Origin: Diphasiastrum complanatum
Lineage: Eukaryota; Streptophyta; Lycopodiopsida; Lycopodiales; Lycopodiaceae
Assembly: GCA_029204225.1 (NCBI GenBank)
Contig: CM055097.1
Coordinates: 13,130,721-13,194,720, forward strand
Length of the DNA stretch: 64,000 bases
Direction of reading: 5' to 3'
The position numbers were made by a program, and so were the translations under genes. The notes below the pieces were generated by a model. That model saw only the letters and a program-made list of their open reading frames with translations. It was not told the origin of the DNA and did no database searches. Every line of letters starts with the position of its first letter. Position 1 is the stretch's first letter. Shown here in pieces: positions 48,401 to 57,613 of the stretch.

Positions 48401-49430
48401 CTACTTTAGATTGAATGAAAATGATATCACTTTACTTTTGATCTATGTTGATGACATTATCTTAAGTGGTGGTAACAATCTAGATATAGATGAAATCAAG
48501 ATGGCACTCAAAAGAGAGTTTGAAATTCAAGATCTTGGTAAACTTCATTATATCTTAGGAATAGAGATTATTAGAACTTCTAAATCTACATTCATATGTC
48601 AAGAAAAGTATGTTAACTCTATTCTAAAAAGGTTTCATATGGAAGATTGTAAAGTTGTTTCTACTCCTATGGAATCAAATGTAAAGCTAACTACAAGAAG
48701 TAATGAAAGATCCTTCAAGGACATTACTCTCTATAGAAAGCTAATAGGATCTCTTATATGGTTAACCATCACAAGACCTGATCTAAGCTTTGTGGTTGGT
48801 AAACTAAGTCAATTTATGCAAGATCCTAGTGAGGCTCATTGGAAGCTAGGAAAGAGAGTACTTAGATACATCTCGGGATCTAGAGATTTTGGCATCTTGT
48901 ATGGAGGTACTACACCTAACCTTTGTGGATTTTCAGATTCAGATTTTGCAGGTGATCAAATGGATAGGAAGTCAACAAGTGCCTTTGCAATCTATCTTGG
49001 AGATGGAGTGGTCTCATGGCTATCAAAGAAGCAACCAACTATCTCTCTATCTTCCACCGAAGCCGAGTACAAGGCATTAACAACATGCACCAAGGAGATT
49101 CTTTGGATCAAGAGGATGTTATTGGATCTTCACTTGCTGGAACCAGAGAAGACTCCAATCATACTTTGTGATAACCTTTCAGCCCAAAGCTTGGCAAGCA
49201 ATCCTGTTTTTCATGCAAGGAACAAGCACATTGAGATTGCTCACCATTTTGTGAGAGATCAAGTCATTGCCAAAGAGGTGGAGCTTCAACATGTCTCTTC
49301 AAAGGAGTGTGTGGCTGATATCTTCACCAAACCATTGGGAAAGGACCTATATTTAATGCATAGATCTAATCTTGGAATGTGCTCAAAGACTATGTTGAAA
49401 CTAGCATCCAATGTTGAAGAGGGAGTGTGA
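45477..49430 (+). CDS. Copia Gag-Pol polyprotein, intact
   Basis: One 1317-codon frame encodes the whole polyprotein. The Gag core has WKVRMESLL near residue 23, SKSTSRVLTLRRQIF near 97-111 and a zinc knuckle CFYCGIKGHFANEC at about 250-263. The protease motif WWIDSGASSHM has its Asp at about 309. The integrase zinc region starts HKRLGHPNF near 442. The DDE triad is at about D506 (HSDIHS), D568 (SDNGGEY) and E604 (GVAERKNR), with the D-D-35-E spacing of integrases. RT has QMDVTNAFLNG and YVDD at about 990-993. RNase H has SDSDFAGD near 1156, SSTEAEYKAL and LCDNLSAQ, then KHIEIAHHFVRD. The length and order are normal for plant copia. No separate gag stop exists, so Gag-to-Pol ratio must be set by splicing or processing. 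The stop codon TGA (49428-49430) lies inside the 3' LTR. The ATG at 45477 is the first in this frame and is followed by typical Gag sequence. By motifs it should be functional. Confidence 0.97.
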   Translation: MASNGGIMLESSERLSSSNYSTWKVRMESLLELNELMDIVAEIEERPLTLQEQQRFDKKAKRALHIIKMNVTNELLKEVGKCQSASEAWNALKKLFESKSTSRVLTLRRQIFSSRQREGESAHAFILRVKSLSDDLACIDENIKDGEIVQVMLNGLLNEHANLVQSFAIQRVLPSVVDLQEILLAEEHRLQSKLDGASLQGGGEEAFFTKGKFKGKGKGKGKWSKGGNFDLDDHSSSSSSTKNNKSKFKCFYCGIKGHFANECYKKKREQGERQGNLTIDEEEHNTCESLVMTSSLLANIDDNDPWWIDSGASSHMTRHKEYFTSLLSYEGEGNIIYTANDGQCDIKGIGTIPISLSTNRKANLKNVLYIPSITKNLLSVSQMIDKGLDVEFIGDACLISKCGSLIAQGRRHGKLFKLDACVISNHEGCMAREQLTNQEVWHKRLGHPNFKSLEVMAKKELVLGLPKSLVANNSVCEHCALSKSHRLAYSRSTSRSKEAFQLVHSDIHSSSTTSNGGAKMYATFIDDFSRYTWIYLLKSKDEVFAAFVKFKNEIENQFNTKIKCLRSDNGGEYTSNRFKDFCIAHGIKREMSSPRTPQQNGVAERKNRTLCECAKAMRLHANLSKSFWGEALACANYLCNRWTSASLDGKTPHEVLYGRRPSVKHCRIFGCTCFVNITLDDRTKEDPSSKKGVFVGYSEVSKAYKVYIPSTKKVVISRDVIFHEENVSNVVDVDVDVPTNHHDVQDVLDEDGDATPKQTSRKTQRQRAKPSRLTYDEKGKQVVDSSNFAFLTSFDEPTCVGEAIQKKEWIQAMDHEHQALIKSNTWRLVKLPKDKKAIGCKWIFKIKTNQDGSINKYKARLVAKGYAQEYGIDYDETFAPVAKMVTIRILIFLATLYDWDMWQMDVTNAFLNGDLEEDIYMEQPEGYVSHDEPNHVCYLQKSLYGLKQAPRSWYAKLNSFLLSQNFVMSEYDHFLYFRLNENDITLLLIYVDDIILSGGNNLDIDEIKMALKREFEIQDLGKLHYILGIEIIRTSKSTFICQEKYVNSILKRFHMEDCKVVSTPMESNVKLTTRSNERSFKDITLYRKLIGSLIWLTITRPDLSFVVGKLSQFMQDPSEAHWKLGKRVLRYISGSRDFGILYGGTTPNLCGFSDSDFAGDQMDRKSTSAFAIYLGDGVVSWLSKKQPTISLSSTEAEYKALTTCTKEILWIKRMLLDLHLLEPEKTPIILCDNLSAQSLASNPVFHARNKHIEIAHHFVRDQVIAKEVELQHVSSKECVADIFTKPLGKDLYLMHRSNLGMCSKTMLKLASNVEEGV
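49416..49425 (+). promoter_or_regulatory. Polypurine tract of A
   Basis: GAAGAGGGAG directly precedes the 3' LTR and would prime plus-strand DNA synthesis. It is also the coding sequence of the last residues of Gag-Pol. Confidence 0.8.
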
Positions 49431-50080
49431 AAATTGTCAACATTTCCTAGCTAGTTTGAGGCCTAAATTGGCTAAAATTGTAAATAGTTTTGGTTCTGGA
49501 GTTTCACACGTGTGAACCAGGCCACAATGTTTTTATTTACTGTATTTTTTCAGTATGATGAAGTGTCAAACTTCATACCCTTCAAAATGAGACCATTTTG
49601 ATGTATTTTGGTCATATAAGCCATTTTTAGCTATTTTTCCTATATAGGGAATATCTAGGGTCAAGTACCTTCTAGAGAGAGGAGAGAGAGTCATCTTCCT
49701 CATCCATAAATAGTAGGGAAGTCGTGGAGAACAGGTTGGAGAAACCTTTTGTATGCTTCATTGAGATCAATAGATCATTGTCATTGTTTCTTCCTCCATT
49801 GAGAGCATTGTTGTGTGTATTGTCTTCAAGCTATTGTGTATGATCTTAGGTGCTTTCCAAAAGTGGTAGGCTGATGTATTATGGACTGTATAATGCTATT
49901 TTGGGTCGCACTTGATGTTTATGGAAGTTTCCATTTGTGATAAATGCTTTTTGATCAAGTTCTTTGCATTCTAGGTAGCATAGAATGTGTTGCCAATTCC
50001 TAGCTTATGTAGTTTGGAGTGCAAGCATTCAAGCCAATGATCTTGGAGTTTAGATCCACTTAGGATCTGTATTTTTCACA
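49426..50080 (+). repeat. Element A 3' LTR
   Basis: 655 bases, the same length as the 5' LTR, with one difference seen by eye. The G-box palindrome is at 49503-49516. Confidence 0.97.
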
Positions 50081-50085
50081 GTCTT
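50081..50085. repeat. Target-site duplication of A, right
   Basis: GTCTT directly after the LTR end, matching 43645-43649. Confidence 0.95.
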
Positions 50086-50163
50086 CATCTTAAATTTCCA
50101 CAGATGGTAATTGGCTCCATGAAGCTTGTCCATGAGAGGACTGGCTTTCCCTTGGAAATCCAT
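50081..50163 (-). pseudogene. B gag, part 1 (start codon side)
   Basis: Minus-strand ATG at 50163 opens MDFQGKASPLMDKLHGANYH, then LWKFKMK, up to the insertion point of A. The Trp of LWKFKM is intact here, whereas C and D have TGA. Before A arrived this frame was continuous with 43649-43385. Confidence 0.9.
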
Positions 50164-50310
50164 GTGGAAGAATTAGTCTAAGTGATAGGAGAAACTATCA
50201 GTGACTTAAAAATGAAAATATTTGATATTGAAAAATACAGAATAAGAAAACAATTACTCTATCGGCCTGTAGAGTCTTGTACTGTGGGAGCTAATCGAGC
50301 TATAAAGATC

Positions 50311-50322
50311 GCTCTGATACCA
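50311..50322 (-). promoter_or_regulatory. Primer-binding site of B
   Basis: GCTCTGATACCA on the plus strand, the reverse complement of TGGTATCAGAGC, adjoining the LTR at 50323. Confidence 0.9.
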
Positions 50323-51409
50323 TGTTGGGAGAGAGGGAGGAAGAATAAGTGATGAACACGAACGAGAAACGAACTCGAACAAGAAGCGAACGAGAAGCGA
50401 ACTTGAACAGAAAATGTTTGTGCGTAGCGGAAGGAGTTAAATGACTCTCTCCCTAAGCATGACTACACCTATCAGAATGAACAGAACTTTAATGATAGAA
50501 ATCACAGTCATTCTAGATTACGTAGCCAAACATTTAAATGGATGAAGCGCTAGATGAATAATTTGTCGTGAATTGCAAGACAAATTATCTATCGCGAATG
50601 ATTTGCGAAGAGCTAGACTGTGCTCGGCTGATAATTAGTCGCGAATTGTTCGCAAAAGACAAGACTAAAAATTGATCGTCTATTCCAAAAAAGAGCAACT
50701 AGAAAGATCAGACAAAATGAAAAACAAGCATAGCAATATTAACATAGATCTGAATGCAGAACAAAGAGCTGTATTAGATTAAGTATATCATGTATACAAG
50801 TTAATAATGTGGCAGAGCACAATACAATAGCGGATGAAACCGCGTGCCCTACGAAGCTTATTTTTGTCTATAATGAGGAATGAAACCTCTTCTCTTAGTC
50901 TCTTCTTAGCTCACTTGATCATCTGATTATCATCGTCATCGAATACGCAGATGGTATCCAATATATATATACATTATATTATAGGTGTGTAGATGTGAAA
51001 GTACAGAGTGGATGTGCTGTCTGTAGGAGATCGTGGGTGGCTGCAATCGTTGTCCAATCTGTTAGTGCAAATGCATGGAGTGAAGGTGAAAAGGGTGCAA
51101 CGTCAGTCAGTACTAAAGTGAACGTTGGTGATGACGCAAAAGTGCATCACTCTTACAAATGGCCTTAGGATAAGATTTATAGGGTGCCTTATCTGTTAGG
51201 GCACCTTTGGCATTCAGTAAGGTAGTGTCCCCTTTTTGCCTATCACCATGACCTATGTAAGAACACAGTGTCGTGATTCATTTGCCTTTTCTTCGTCTGT
51301 GCGAATTTGCGAGTAAAAATGCAGATTGTGTGACAACATTAAAAAAATATGCAGCATGAATGGAGGCAGATTAAAATTGGGATTTAGGAGAGTAGGAGTA
51401 AATCCAACA
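50323..51409 (-). repeat. Element B 5' LTR
   Basis: 1087 bases from TGTTGGGAGAGAGG to GAGTAAATCCAACA on the plus strand; the same family as 24464-25476 and as C's LTRs. It is followed on the right by ATTCC, a possible target-site duplication. Confidence 0.9.
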
Positions 51410-52136
51410 ATTCCTTGTCTTTCAGGATTAACCAATTAGTTGTTTTATGCTTTTGGTAATTTATGCATTTGAGTACCCTAACAAGTAAGACTACATATGG
51501 AACACACAGACCCTCCTCCTTGCAAGTTTTTGATCAGCACTTGAGGTTAAGCATAATAGGAACCCAATTGGTTGCTTTTTAACAAGTTGCTTGTGTTTGG
51601 CTCTTTGGTCAATGTATTATGGAAGCCACCGGGAATACAACCTTGCGTTGCACAATGAATTTTATATGGCTTATTCTCACATCACGATTCTTAATTGTAA
51701 GAGGCATCTGGATTTATGAAATATTTAACTTTCCTGGCAACAATAAGTCCAACTATGATTCAGTTACCCCTATTTGGCAAAGAGGGGCTCTAACATGATT
51801 TGCCACATTGTGATGGATCTTAATCATCCTCTCACAAGGAAAATGATGCTTATATTCAAATGAACCAATCTAAACCAGCCACACTAGGACAAAGACTTCA
51901 CACAACTTATGGTCTGAAACCAATCTTAGTATAGGATAAAGGTTGAGGCCAGGGGAGGTCGGGGCAAGATGGTGGCAACCCATGAATAGAAGACTTTCAA
52001 GGTTGTCAAACCCTTGTGCTTAGGGGCTCTTTCTATGTAAACCCCTCACCCCTTATTGACATCAACATGAAAACATGTATGGAAGACATGATTGTGGGGT
52101 TGCTCAATAGGCCTTTCCATGTAACTTCCTCTAGAT
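51410..52136. other. No gene recognised
   Basis: Flank of the B LTR. I see no coding frame or repeat. Confidence 0.45.
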
Positions 52137-52480
52137 TTGTTCATCATAGAAGCTACATCCTCAGAGATCCAGTTGTTCAATAAGTTCAATGGAGATGATT
52201 TTCACATGTGGAAATTCAAAATGAGGATGATACTCATTGAGAAAGAACTTTGGGGATACATCAACAACGGTTCAATAGTCAAACCGGCTGAACTTGACAT
52301 GCTTACTGCTTGGGAAGCAAAGTAAATGGCAAAGCATTAGCCATGGCATATCTGAATTTCACAAATAGCTCATATAGCAAACTATTCCAGTTTCAAAGAA
52401 GCATGAGACATTCTTATTGGTATATATGAAACGACAGATGTATTGACTCATATCTTCTTGAGAAAGAAGTTCCTTCTTTT
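52137..52480 (+). pseudogene. Copia gag remnant M
   Basis: The ATG at 52137 opens MFIIEATSSEIQLFNKFNGD, then DFHMWKFKMRMILIEKELWG, the N-terminus of a copia Gag (F.G.NF..WK..M). The frame stops at 52325. Broken continuations include the phrase YETTDVLTHIFLRKKFLL near 52.43 kb, which is the Gag core. No zinc knuckle or Pol follows; unrelated sequence begins near 52.49 kb. No LTR is seen beside it. Confidence 0.75.
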
Positions 52481-52484
52481 ATGA

Positions 52485-53030
52485 ATCTATGTACATTCCT
52501 GATGTAAAAGGAGGTTTTGGAAAAATAGTGCCAATTCCATTACCTAGTTTTGGAAGTGATGAATGGGTTACTCCAGATGTTGCAGTTTCAGAATCATTTT
52601 GTTGTAAGCTATATATCATGTAAACAATTCATTAAAGATAAGCGAGATAAAAAACAGTATTATTAAGGTGGTTTGTTTCTTTGAATATATTTGTGTTTCA
52701 AGTGTCAAAGTACACAAAACTCCAATGATGTTTGTATGCAAAAATTTATCGGATAGTTTATTGTTTGAGCTTATGGATGAAGGTTGGGATCAAATGGAGA
52801 TATAGAATGCAAAATCAAAATGTCTTCCATGTGCTTTTGTTATCAAATAGAAAAACAAATGTTGAGCCTATGCTTCCATTACCAAAGATGGCTCAATTGG
52901 TTAGCTTGGCATCCAAAGTTTCTTTGGTCCCAAGTTCAAGCCCCCTTGGAAACCAAGATGCATTACCAAAGATGGAAAAGGATTAAAAGTCAATGGGTGC
53001 CACTCGATCAAGACTTTGAAGCCAGTTGAC
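52485..53030 (+). pseudogene. Unknown conserved segment (paralogue at 11.4 kb)
   Basis: It opens FYESMYIPDVKGGFGKIVPI, then PLPSFGSDEWVTPD (about 52.48-52.60 kb). After a likely former intron come NLSDSLLFELMDEGWD and, one frame over, SNGDIECKIKM (about 52.74-52.82 kb). The same two blocks occur at 11.42-11.77 kb. A one-base shift breaks this copy at about 52.78 kb. The sequence then continues with ENKNQ-like and Gln/Trp-rich frames of no known family. Two independently decayed copies imply a real parent gene, which I cannot name. Confidence 0.5.
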
Positions 53031-53389
53031 ACTCTAAACAAAAGAATATTGACATAATATACAATGATGCACTTTTGACTTGTATTGAGGTGGAGGAAGA
53101 TTGGAGCCTGAAATCTTCCATTTTTTGATAGTACCATAAAAGCAAAACACACATCACTGCCCAGCGATGGACAATGGGTTTTATATGCTTTATACTCTGT
53201 CGGTCTTTGAAATTATCATACTTGTTGTCCAGCCAATGATGGACAGAGAGCCGAAATACTTTGTAAATAATGGTCATTTCCTACACTCATACCTTCTACT
53301 ATCCAGCAATGGATAAGAAGGATCATTGATAGCTCATCATGTTTATAACTATAAACTAGCTGATATGGACCAATTGCTCGTAAATTTAT

Positions 53390-53741
53390 CAGCATGGCAC
53401 TCACCTTGATATGGTAATATTAGAGCTTGGCCTATTGCTAAAACACTTCTTACTATTTGGGAAGACTGCACTATGATTTAAAATGCTATTCAAAGTTGTT
53501 ATGTAGTATAACTTCTTTTGGACATCTCATTGAATAACAACTGACGCTCAACTATGACACCTGTCCTTCTCACTATACTAACTCGTGCAGTTTTGTGTTG
53601 TGGGATGGTGGCAGTGGACGTCTTGAAAGTGATTATGCTTTTTAAATACTGTATTTTACTTTTCAGCTATATTTTATCTTGTTGGATTATGAATAAAGGC
53701 TTCAAAAAGTTTCAATCTTGCTTTGTCAAGAGGAACTAAGT
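53390..53741 (+). repeat. Dispersed repeat shared with 38.44 kb
   Basis: Second copy of the repeat at 38440-38812. It ends just before the CT microsatellite. Confidence 0.65.
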
Positions 53742-53743
53742 GC

Positions 53744-54068
<325 letters not shown>

Positions 54069-54850
54069 CTTCAATGATAGGGAGATAGATTCAAAGAAAC
54101 AAAATAGATAGTACAAGATATGATCACTACTAGCTATCCCACTCTCTTTGGGACCTGAGATGAATCACTCTCTGATTTCTTAGCAAGATCTAAGGTGATC
54201 TTGAGCTTGATCTATCTTCCAGATCCAAATTTACTATAGATTTGATCAAAACTAGTCTCCTCCTTGATCTCGACTTCACAAAAAGGGTGAATCCACCTAT
54301 ACTGAACCAAAAGAACTTTATAACACAAAAATGTCTTACAAATAAAGCCTCTTAAATTCAGGTTGAATCACATTGACATATTCAATCACAAACCTATCAA
54401 AAACCGAGTAGAATAGAAACACAATTTTCACTAGTTTTGCATTTCTAGATGAAAAAATCATCAAAACACTTGATCTGAATCTAAAAGGTGTATTTCAGGA
54501 TCTTAAGAAGCCTGAGAACAACCTAATTAAGCTCTCAAATGACTGATCCAAAGTTTTAAAGAGTGGTGGCATTCAAATCCTTATGAAAATCTCTACTAGG
54601 AGACATGTACTCCAAGATTCAACTCATAAGAACTTTCTAATTTGGTTTGGTTGAATGGAAATGGGTCAATCTCGGTTCCTGCAGCTATAAGTCAGCAAAA
54701 CAAGTTCCGTTTGATCTATTATCATTCAAATGAAACCAAATTTGAAGACACAATCACTAGATTAGCAACTTGTAGCAAGAGCAAAGCCAATACTACTCAA
54801 ATCTAGGATCTAAGCTTGAGAAAATCAAATCTAAAGCTCACTTTTGATTA

Positions 54851-54863
54851 GGATCTGATACCA
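54851..54863 (-). promoter_or_regulatory. Primer-binding site of N
   Basis: GGATCTGATACCA on the plus strand, i.e. TGGTATCAGATCC on the minus strand; one change (GAGC to GATC) from the common PBS. Confidence 0.75.
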
Positions 54864-55562
54864 TGACAAAATTTTATAGCAAAATGAATCCCAATTAATT
54901 TTTAAGGTGATCACGGATGCACAAATCAAAGATCTAGATCCAAACTATGAGCTAGAATCAAGACTAGTTACCAAAACTAGCAAATTTGGCATTTTACTCC
55001 ACATTAGGCACAGAGATTTGATCAAATGAACCAAAATAAAGTACAGAAAGCTTCTCAGACCTGTAAATAGGTTCAGTACCTTCCAAAACAAGCGATTAAT
55101 GCATAAGAACACTCATATCCAATAGCTAGAACTCGGCACCAAAAGACAATGATGATAGAAGTGGAAAAACTCGATTTTTCTTGATGTTTGGATGGAAATC
55201 CCATCATACATTTATACTTTTCAAGCTCATATCTGAGCATATTAGGGCACCTCTAAACTTATCATACCCTAACCCTAACATCTACCCTAATAGGTCATTG
55301 GATCCACACTAACTTGGGGTCAAGATTTTGAGATCCAAAAAAATGTAAAACGTGCTATTTTTAGATCCTAGAATTTCTCTAGCCTATCCAAACACATATT
55401 TGCCTCATTTCAAATATGCTATCACAATGTAATATGAGGAATGAACTTATTGGAAAGCATCCTTTGTTATTTGGCACGTGTGTCATCTATTTACATGGCC
55501 ATCTTGCCAATTACAATGCATGTGACAAAAATCGGTCAAGCTAGAATTGTGAAATTTCAATA
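54864..55562 (-). repeat. Element N 5' LTR
   Basis: On the minus strand it starts near TTGAAATTTCACAATTCTAG and ends ...TAAAATTTTGTCA at the PBS. It contains GGCACGTGTGTC near 55475, a CACGTG core close to its start, like A and I. There is no second copy, so the outer limit is approximate. Confidence 0.6.
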
Positions 55563-55747
55563 TCTTTTGGACCACTTCTTATAAAATTGGTAAGAAAAAT
55601 CATTTGTTCATTATTGTTAATAAAAAAATTTGCAAAATTTATTTGAGTTACATTTTAAACACTTAAAAATTGATGAAGAAAACTTAAATTCATACATAAA
55701 TATTCCAAGTACAGAGATATGTTACAAATTGGATTATTGAAATATAC
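55563..55747. other. No gene recognised
   Basis: AT-rich spacer. Confidence 0.4.
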
Positions 55748-55860
55748 CTAATTATAATTAGATCCAGTTGAGTCATCCTCGTCCTAGCCATTGATGTCAC
55801 AATCGAACTCATGTGACCGCGGTGCATGGGATTGCGACTGTGGTACCTACATCCAATAAA
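55748..55860 (-). pseudogene. Terminal exon-like block, copy 1
   Basis: The minus strand reads SQSQSHAPRSHEFDCD, then an acidic DEDDSTGSNYN ending at a stop, with one internal stop. A second version lies at 56252-56350 (SQSQFHAS.SHESDDHG, DGDDLAGSNN, stop). Both end in the same acidic tail. Probably the last exon of the gene family seen at 62.3-63.1 kb, but the link is by position only. Confidence 0.45.
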
Positions 55861-55914
55861 TATGATTTAGTTATCTGAGAAATGTGATGAGAGTGAAAGT
55901 CAGACCATATCTTG

Positions 55915-56085
55915 AAGCCATATATATCTCAGATCTAGAATATCCATCCGAATCAAGGCATAAGGAAGACTTGAAGTTTGTGAAGACAGAATTTTCCAAA
56001 AATCCAGATCGTGTCAAACAACAATGGGAGGCTACTAAGAAGCTATAGGAGACTTTAGGGACCATCTCACCTGGGCAGTGGTGGC
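55915..56085 (+). pseudogene. Inverted fragment of unknown gene family
   Basis: The plus strand reads DLKFVKTEFSKNPDRVKQQW then EATKKL, a stop and ETLG. This matches the minus-strand sequence DWKFAKK, stop, FREDPNRFKQQREAAKKRME at 62.52-62.66 kb, base for base over most of ~130 positions, including CACCTGGGCAGTGGTGGCCA. The two pieces are in opposite orientation on either side of element C. Just to the left a minus-oriented scrap (SDGYS) resembles the exon end at 62282. It is a rearranged pseudogene fragment. Confidence 0.55.
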
Positions 56086-56251
56086 CAAGGTCCTCCCATG
56101 GACATCGTTATAACCCTGTCAAATGGCTCCATTCTATCCTAAAACTGGACTACATGCAATTGAAGATCCATGCAGAGGACTTAAGTTAAACAAATTATAT
56201 ATATTGATACATAAATGTTCGAATTACAAATATATATCAAAATGAAACGCC

Positions 56252-56350
56252 TAATTATTAGATCCAGCTAAATCATCCCCATCCTAGCCATGGTCATCAG
56301 ACTCATGTGACTACGATGCATGAAACTGGGACTGCGATAATTGAAGATGT
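56252..56350 (-). pseudogene. Terminal exon-like block, copy 2
   Basis: Partner of 55748-55860 with two internal stops. Ends ...DLAGSNN and stop. It lies just outside the left target-site duplication of element C. Confidence 0.45.
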
Positions 56351-56374
56351 GTAAATTTTGTAAGTGATGTTGTT

Positions 56375-56379
56375 AGAGT
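56375..56379. repeat. Target-site duplication of C, left
   Basis: AGAGT before TGTTGGATTTAC; repeated at 62221-62225. Confidence 0.9.
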
Positions 56380-57462
56380 TGTTGGATTTACTCCTTCTAC
56401 TCTCCTAATCCCATTTTTAATATGCCTCCATTCTTCTGCATATTTACTAACGTTGTCATGCAGCCTACATAATTACACGCAAATTCGCATAGACGAATAA
56501 AAGACGAAAGAATTGCGAACACTGTGTTTTTACACAGGTTATGGTGATAGGCAAAAAGGGGACACTATCCTACAGAATGCCAAAGGTGCCCCAAAAGCTA
56601 AGGCACCCTGTAAATCTTATCCTAAGGCCATTCGTAAGAGTGACCCACTTTCTGCATCATCACCAACGTTCACTTTAGCACTGGCTGACGTCGCACCCTT
56701 TTTACGCTCACTCCATGTAGTTGCGCTAACAGATTGGACAACGATTGCAGCCACCCGTGATCTCCTACAAACAGCACATCCTCTCTGTACTTTCACATCT
56801 GCACATCTGTAATATTATGTATATATATACATATTTTGGACACCATTCATGAGATGATGATGATCAGATGATCAGGTGAGAGAAGAAGAGACTAAGAGAA
56901 GAGGTTTCATTCCTCATTACAGACAAAATAAGCTTCGTAGGGCACAGTTTCATCTGCTATTGTATTGTGCTCTACTGCATTATTAACATGTATACATGAT
57001 ATACTTAATCTGATATAGCTCTTTGTTCTGCGTTTTGATTTGTGTTAATATTGTTATGCTTGTTCTTCATTTTGTCTGATCTTTCTAGTTGTTCTTTCTG
57101 GTAATAGACGATTAACTTTTAGTCTTGTCTTTCGTGAATCATTCGCGACTAATTATCAGTCGAGCACAGTATAGCTCTTCGCGAATCATTTGCGACATAT
57201 AATTTGTCTTGCAATTCGTGACAAATTATTCATCTAGCGCTTCATCCATTAAATGTTTGGCTGCGTAATCTAGAATGAGTGTGATTCCTATCACTAAAGT
57301 TCTGTTCATTCTGATAGACATAGTCATGCTTACGGAGAGAGACGTTTAACTCATTTCGCTGCGCACAAACATTTTCTGTTTGAGTTCATTTCTCTTTCGT
57401 TTCTTGTTCGGGTTCGCTTCTCGTTCGTGTTCATCATTTATTCTCCCCCTCTCTCTCCAACA
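56380..57462 (+). repeat. Element C 5' LTR
   Basis: TGTTGGATTTACTCC ... CTCTCTCCAACA. A TATA-like TATATATATAC lies near 56.82 kb. Downstream, at about 57131-57232, TTCGCGAATCATT and ATTCGCGA words form short inverted repeats. The frame at 56513-56812 inside it is not a gene. Confidence 0.93.
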
Positions 57463-57474
57463 TGGTATCAGAGC
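57463..57474 (+). promoter_or_regulatory. Primer-binding site of C
   Basis: TGGTATCAGAGC directly after the LTR. Confidence 0.93.
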
Positions 57475-57613
57475 TATTTTCATAGCTTGATAACCTTCCA
57501 CAGTACAAGACTCTACTAGCCGATAGAGTAATTGTTTTCTTGTTATGTAAATATCAGATTTTTATACTTAAGTCACTAATAGTTTCTCTTGTCACTTAGA
57601 CTAATTCTTCCAC

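Larger units (their letters stand above)
43650..50080 (+). mobile_element. Intact young copia element A
   Basis: A 6431-base element with 655-base LTRs at both ends (TGTGAAAA...TTTTTCACA), a GTCTT duplication, PBS, a ~1.16-kb leader, one 1317-codon Gag-Pol frame and a polypurine tract (GAAGAGGGAG). The only LTR difference I see by eye is GGGCCGC versus GGGTCGC (near 44139 and 49915). It interrupts the gag of a B-family element on the other strand. Everything needed for transposition in this class appears present. Confidence 0.97.
39780..51409 (-). mobile_element. Composite minus-strand copia (B 5' part, E pol)
   Basis: Read on the minus strand: B-family 5' LTR (51409-50323), PBS, B gag start (50163), the inserted element A (50080-43650), the rest of the B gag to 43385, then a different family's pol (E, 43384-40054) and E-type 3' LTR sequence. 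The two ends are of different families. The right flank ATTCC would be one target-site duplication; no partner is found on the left. Either an RNA template switch made a chimeric element, or a later deletion joined two neighbours. Confidence 0.65.

Noticed and set aside
56513-56812. 99-codon frame in C's 5' LTR
   Set aside because: It lies wholly in LTR sequence and is broken in the other LTR copies of the family.
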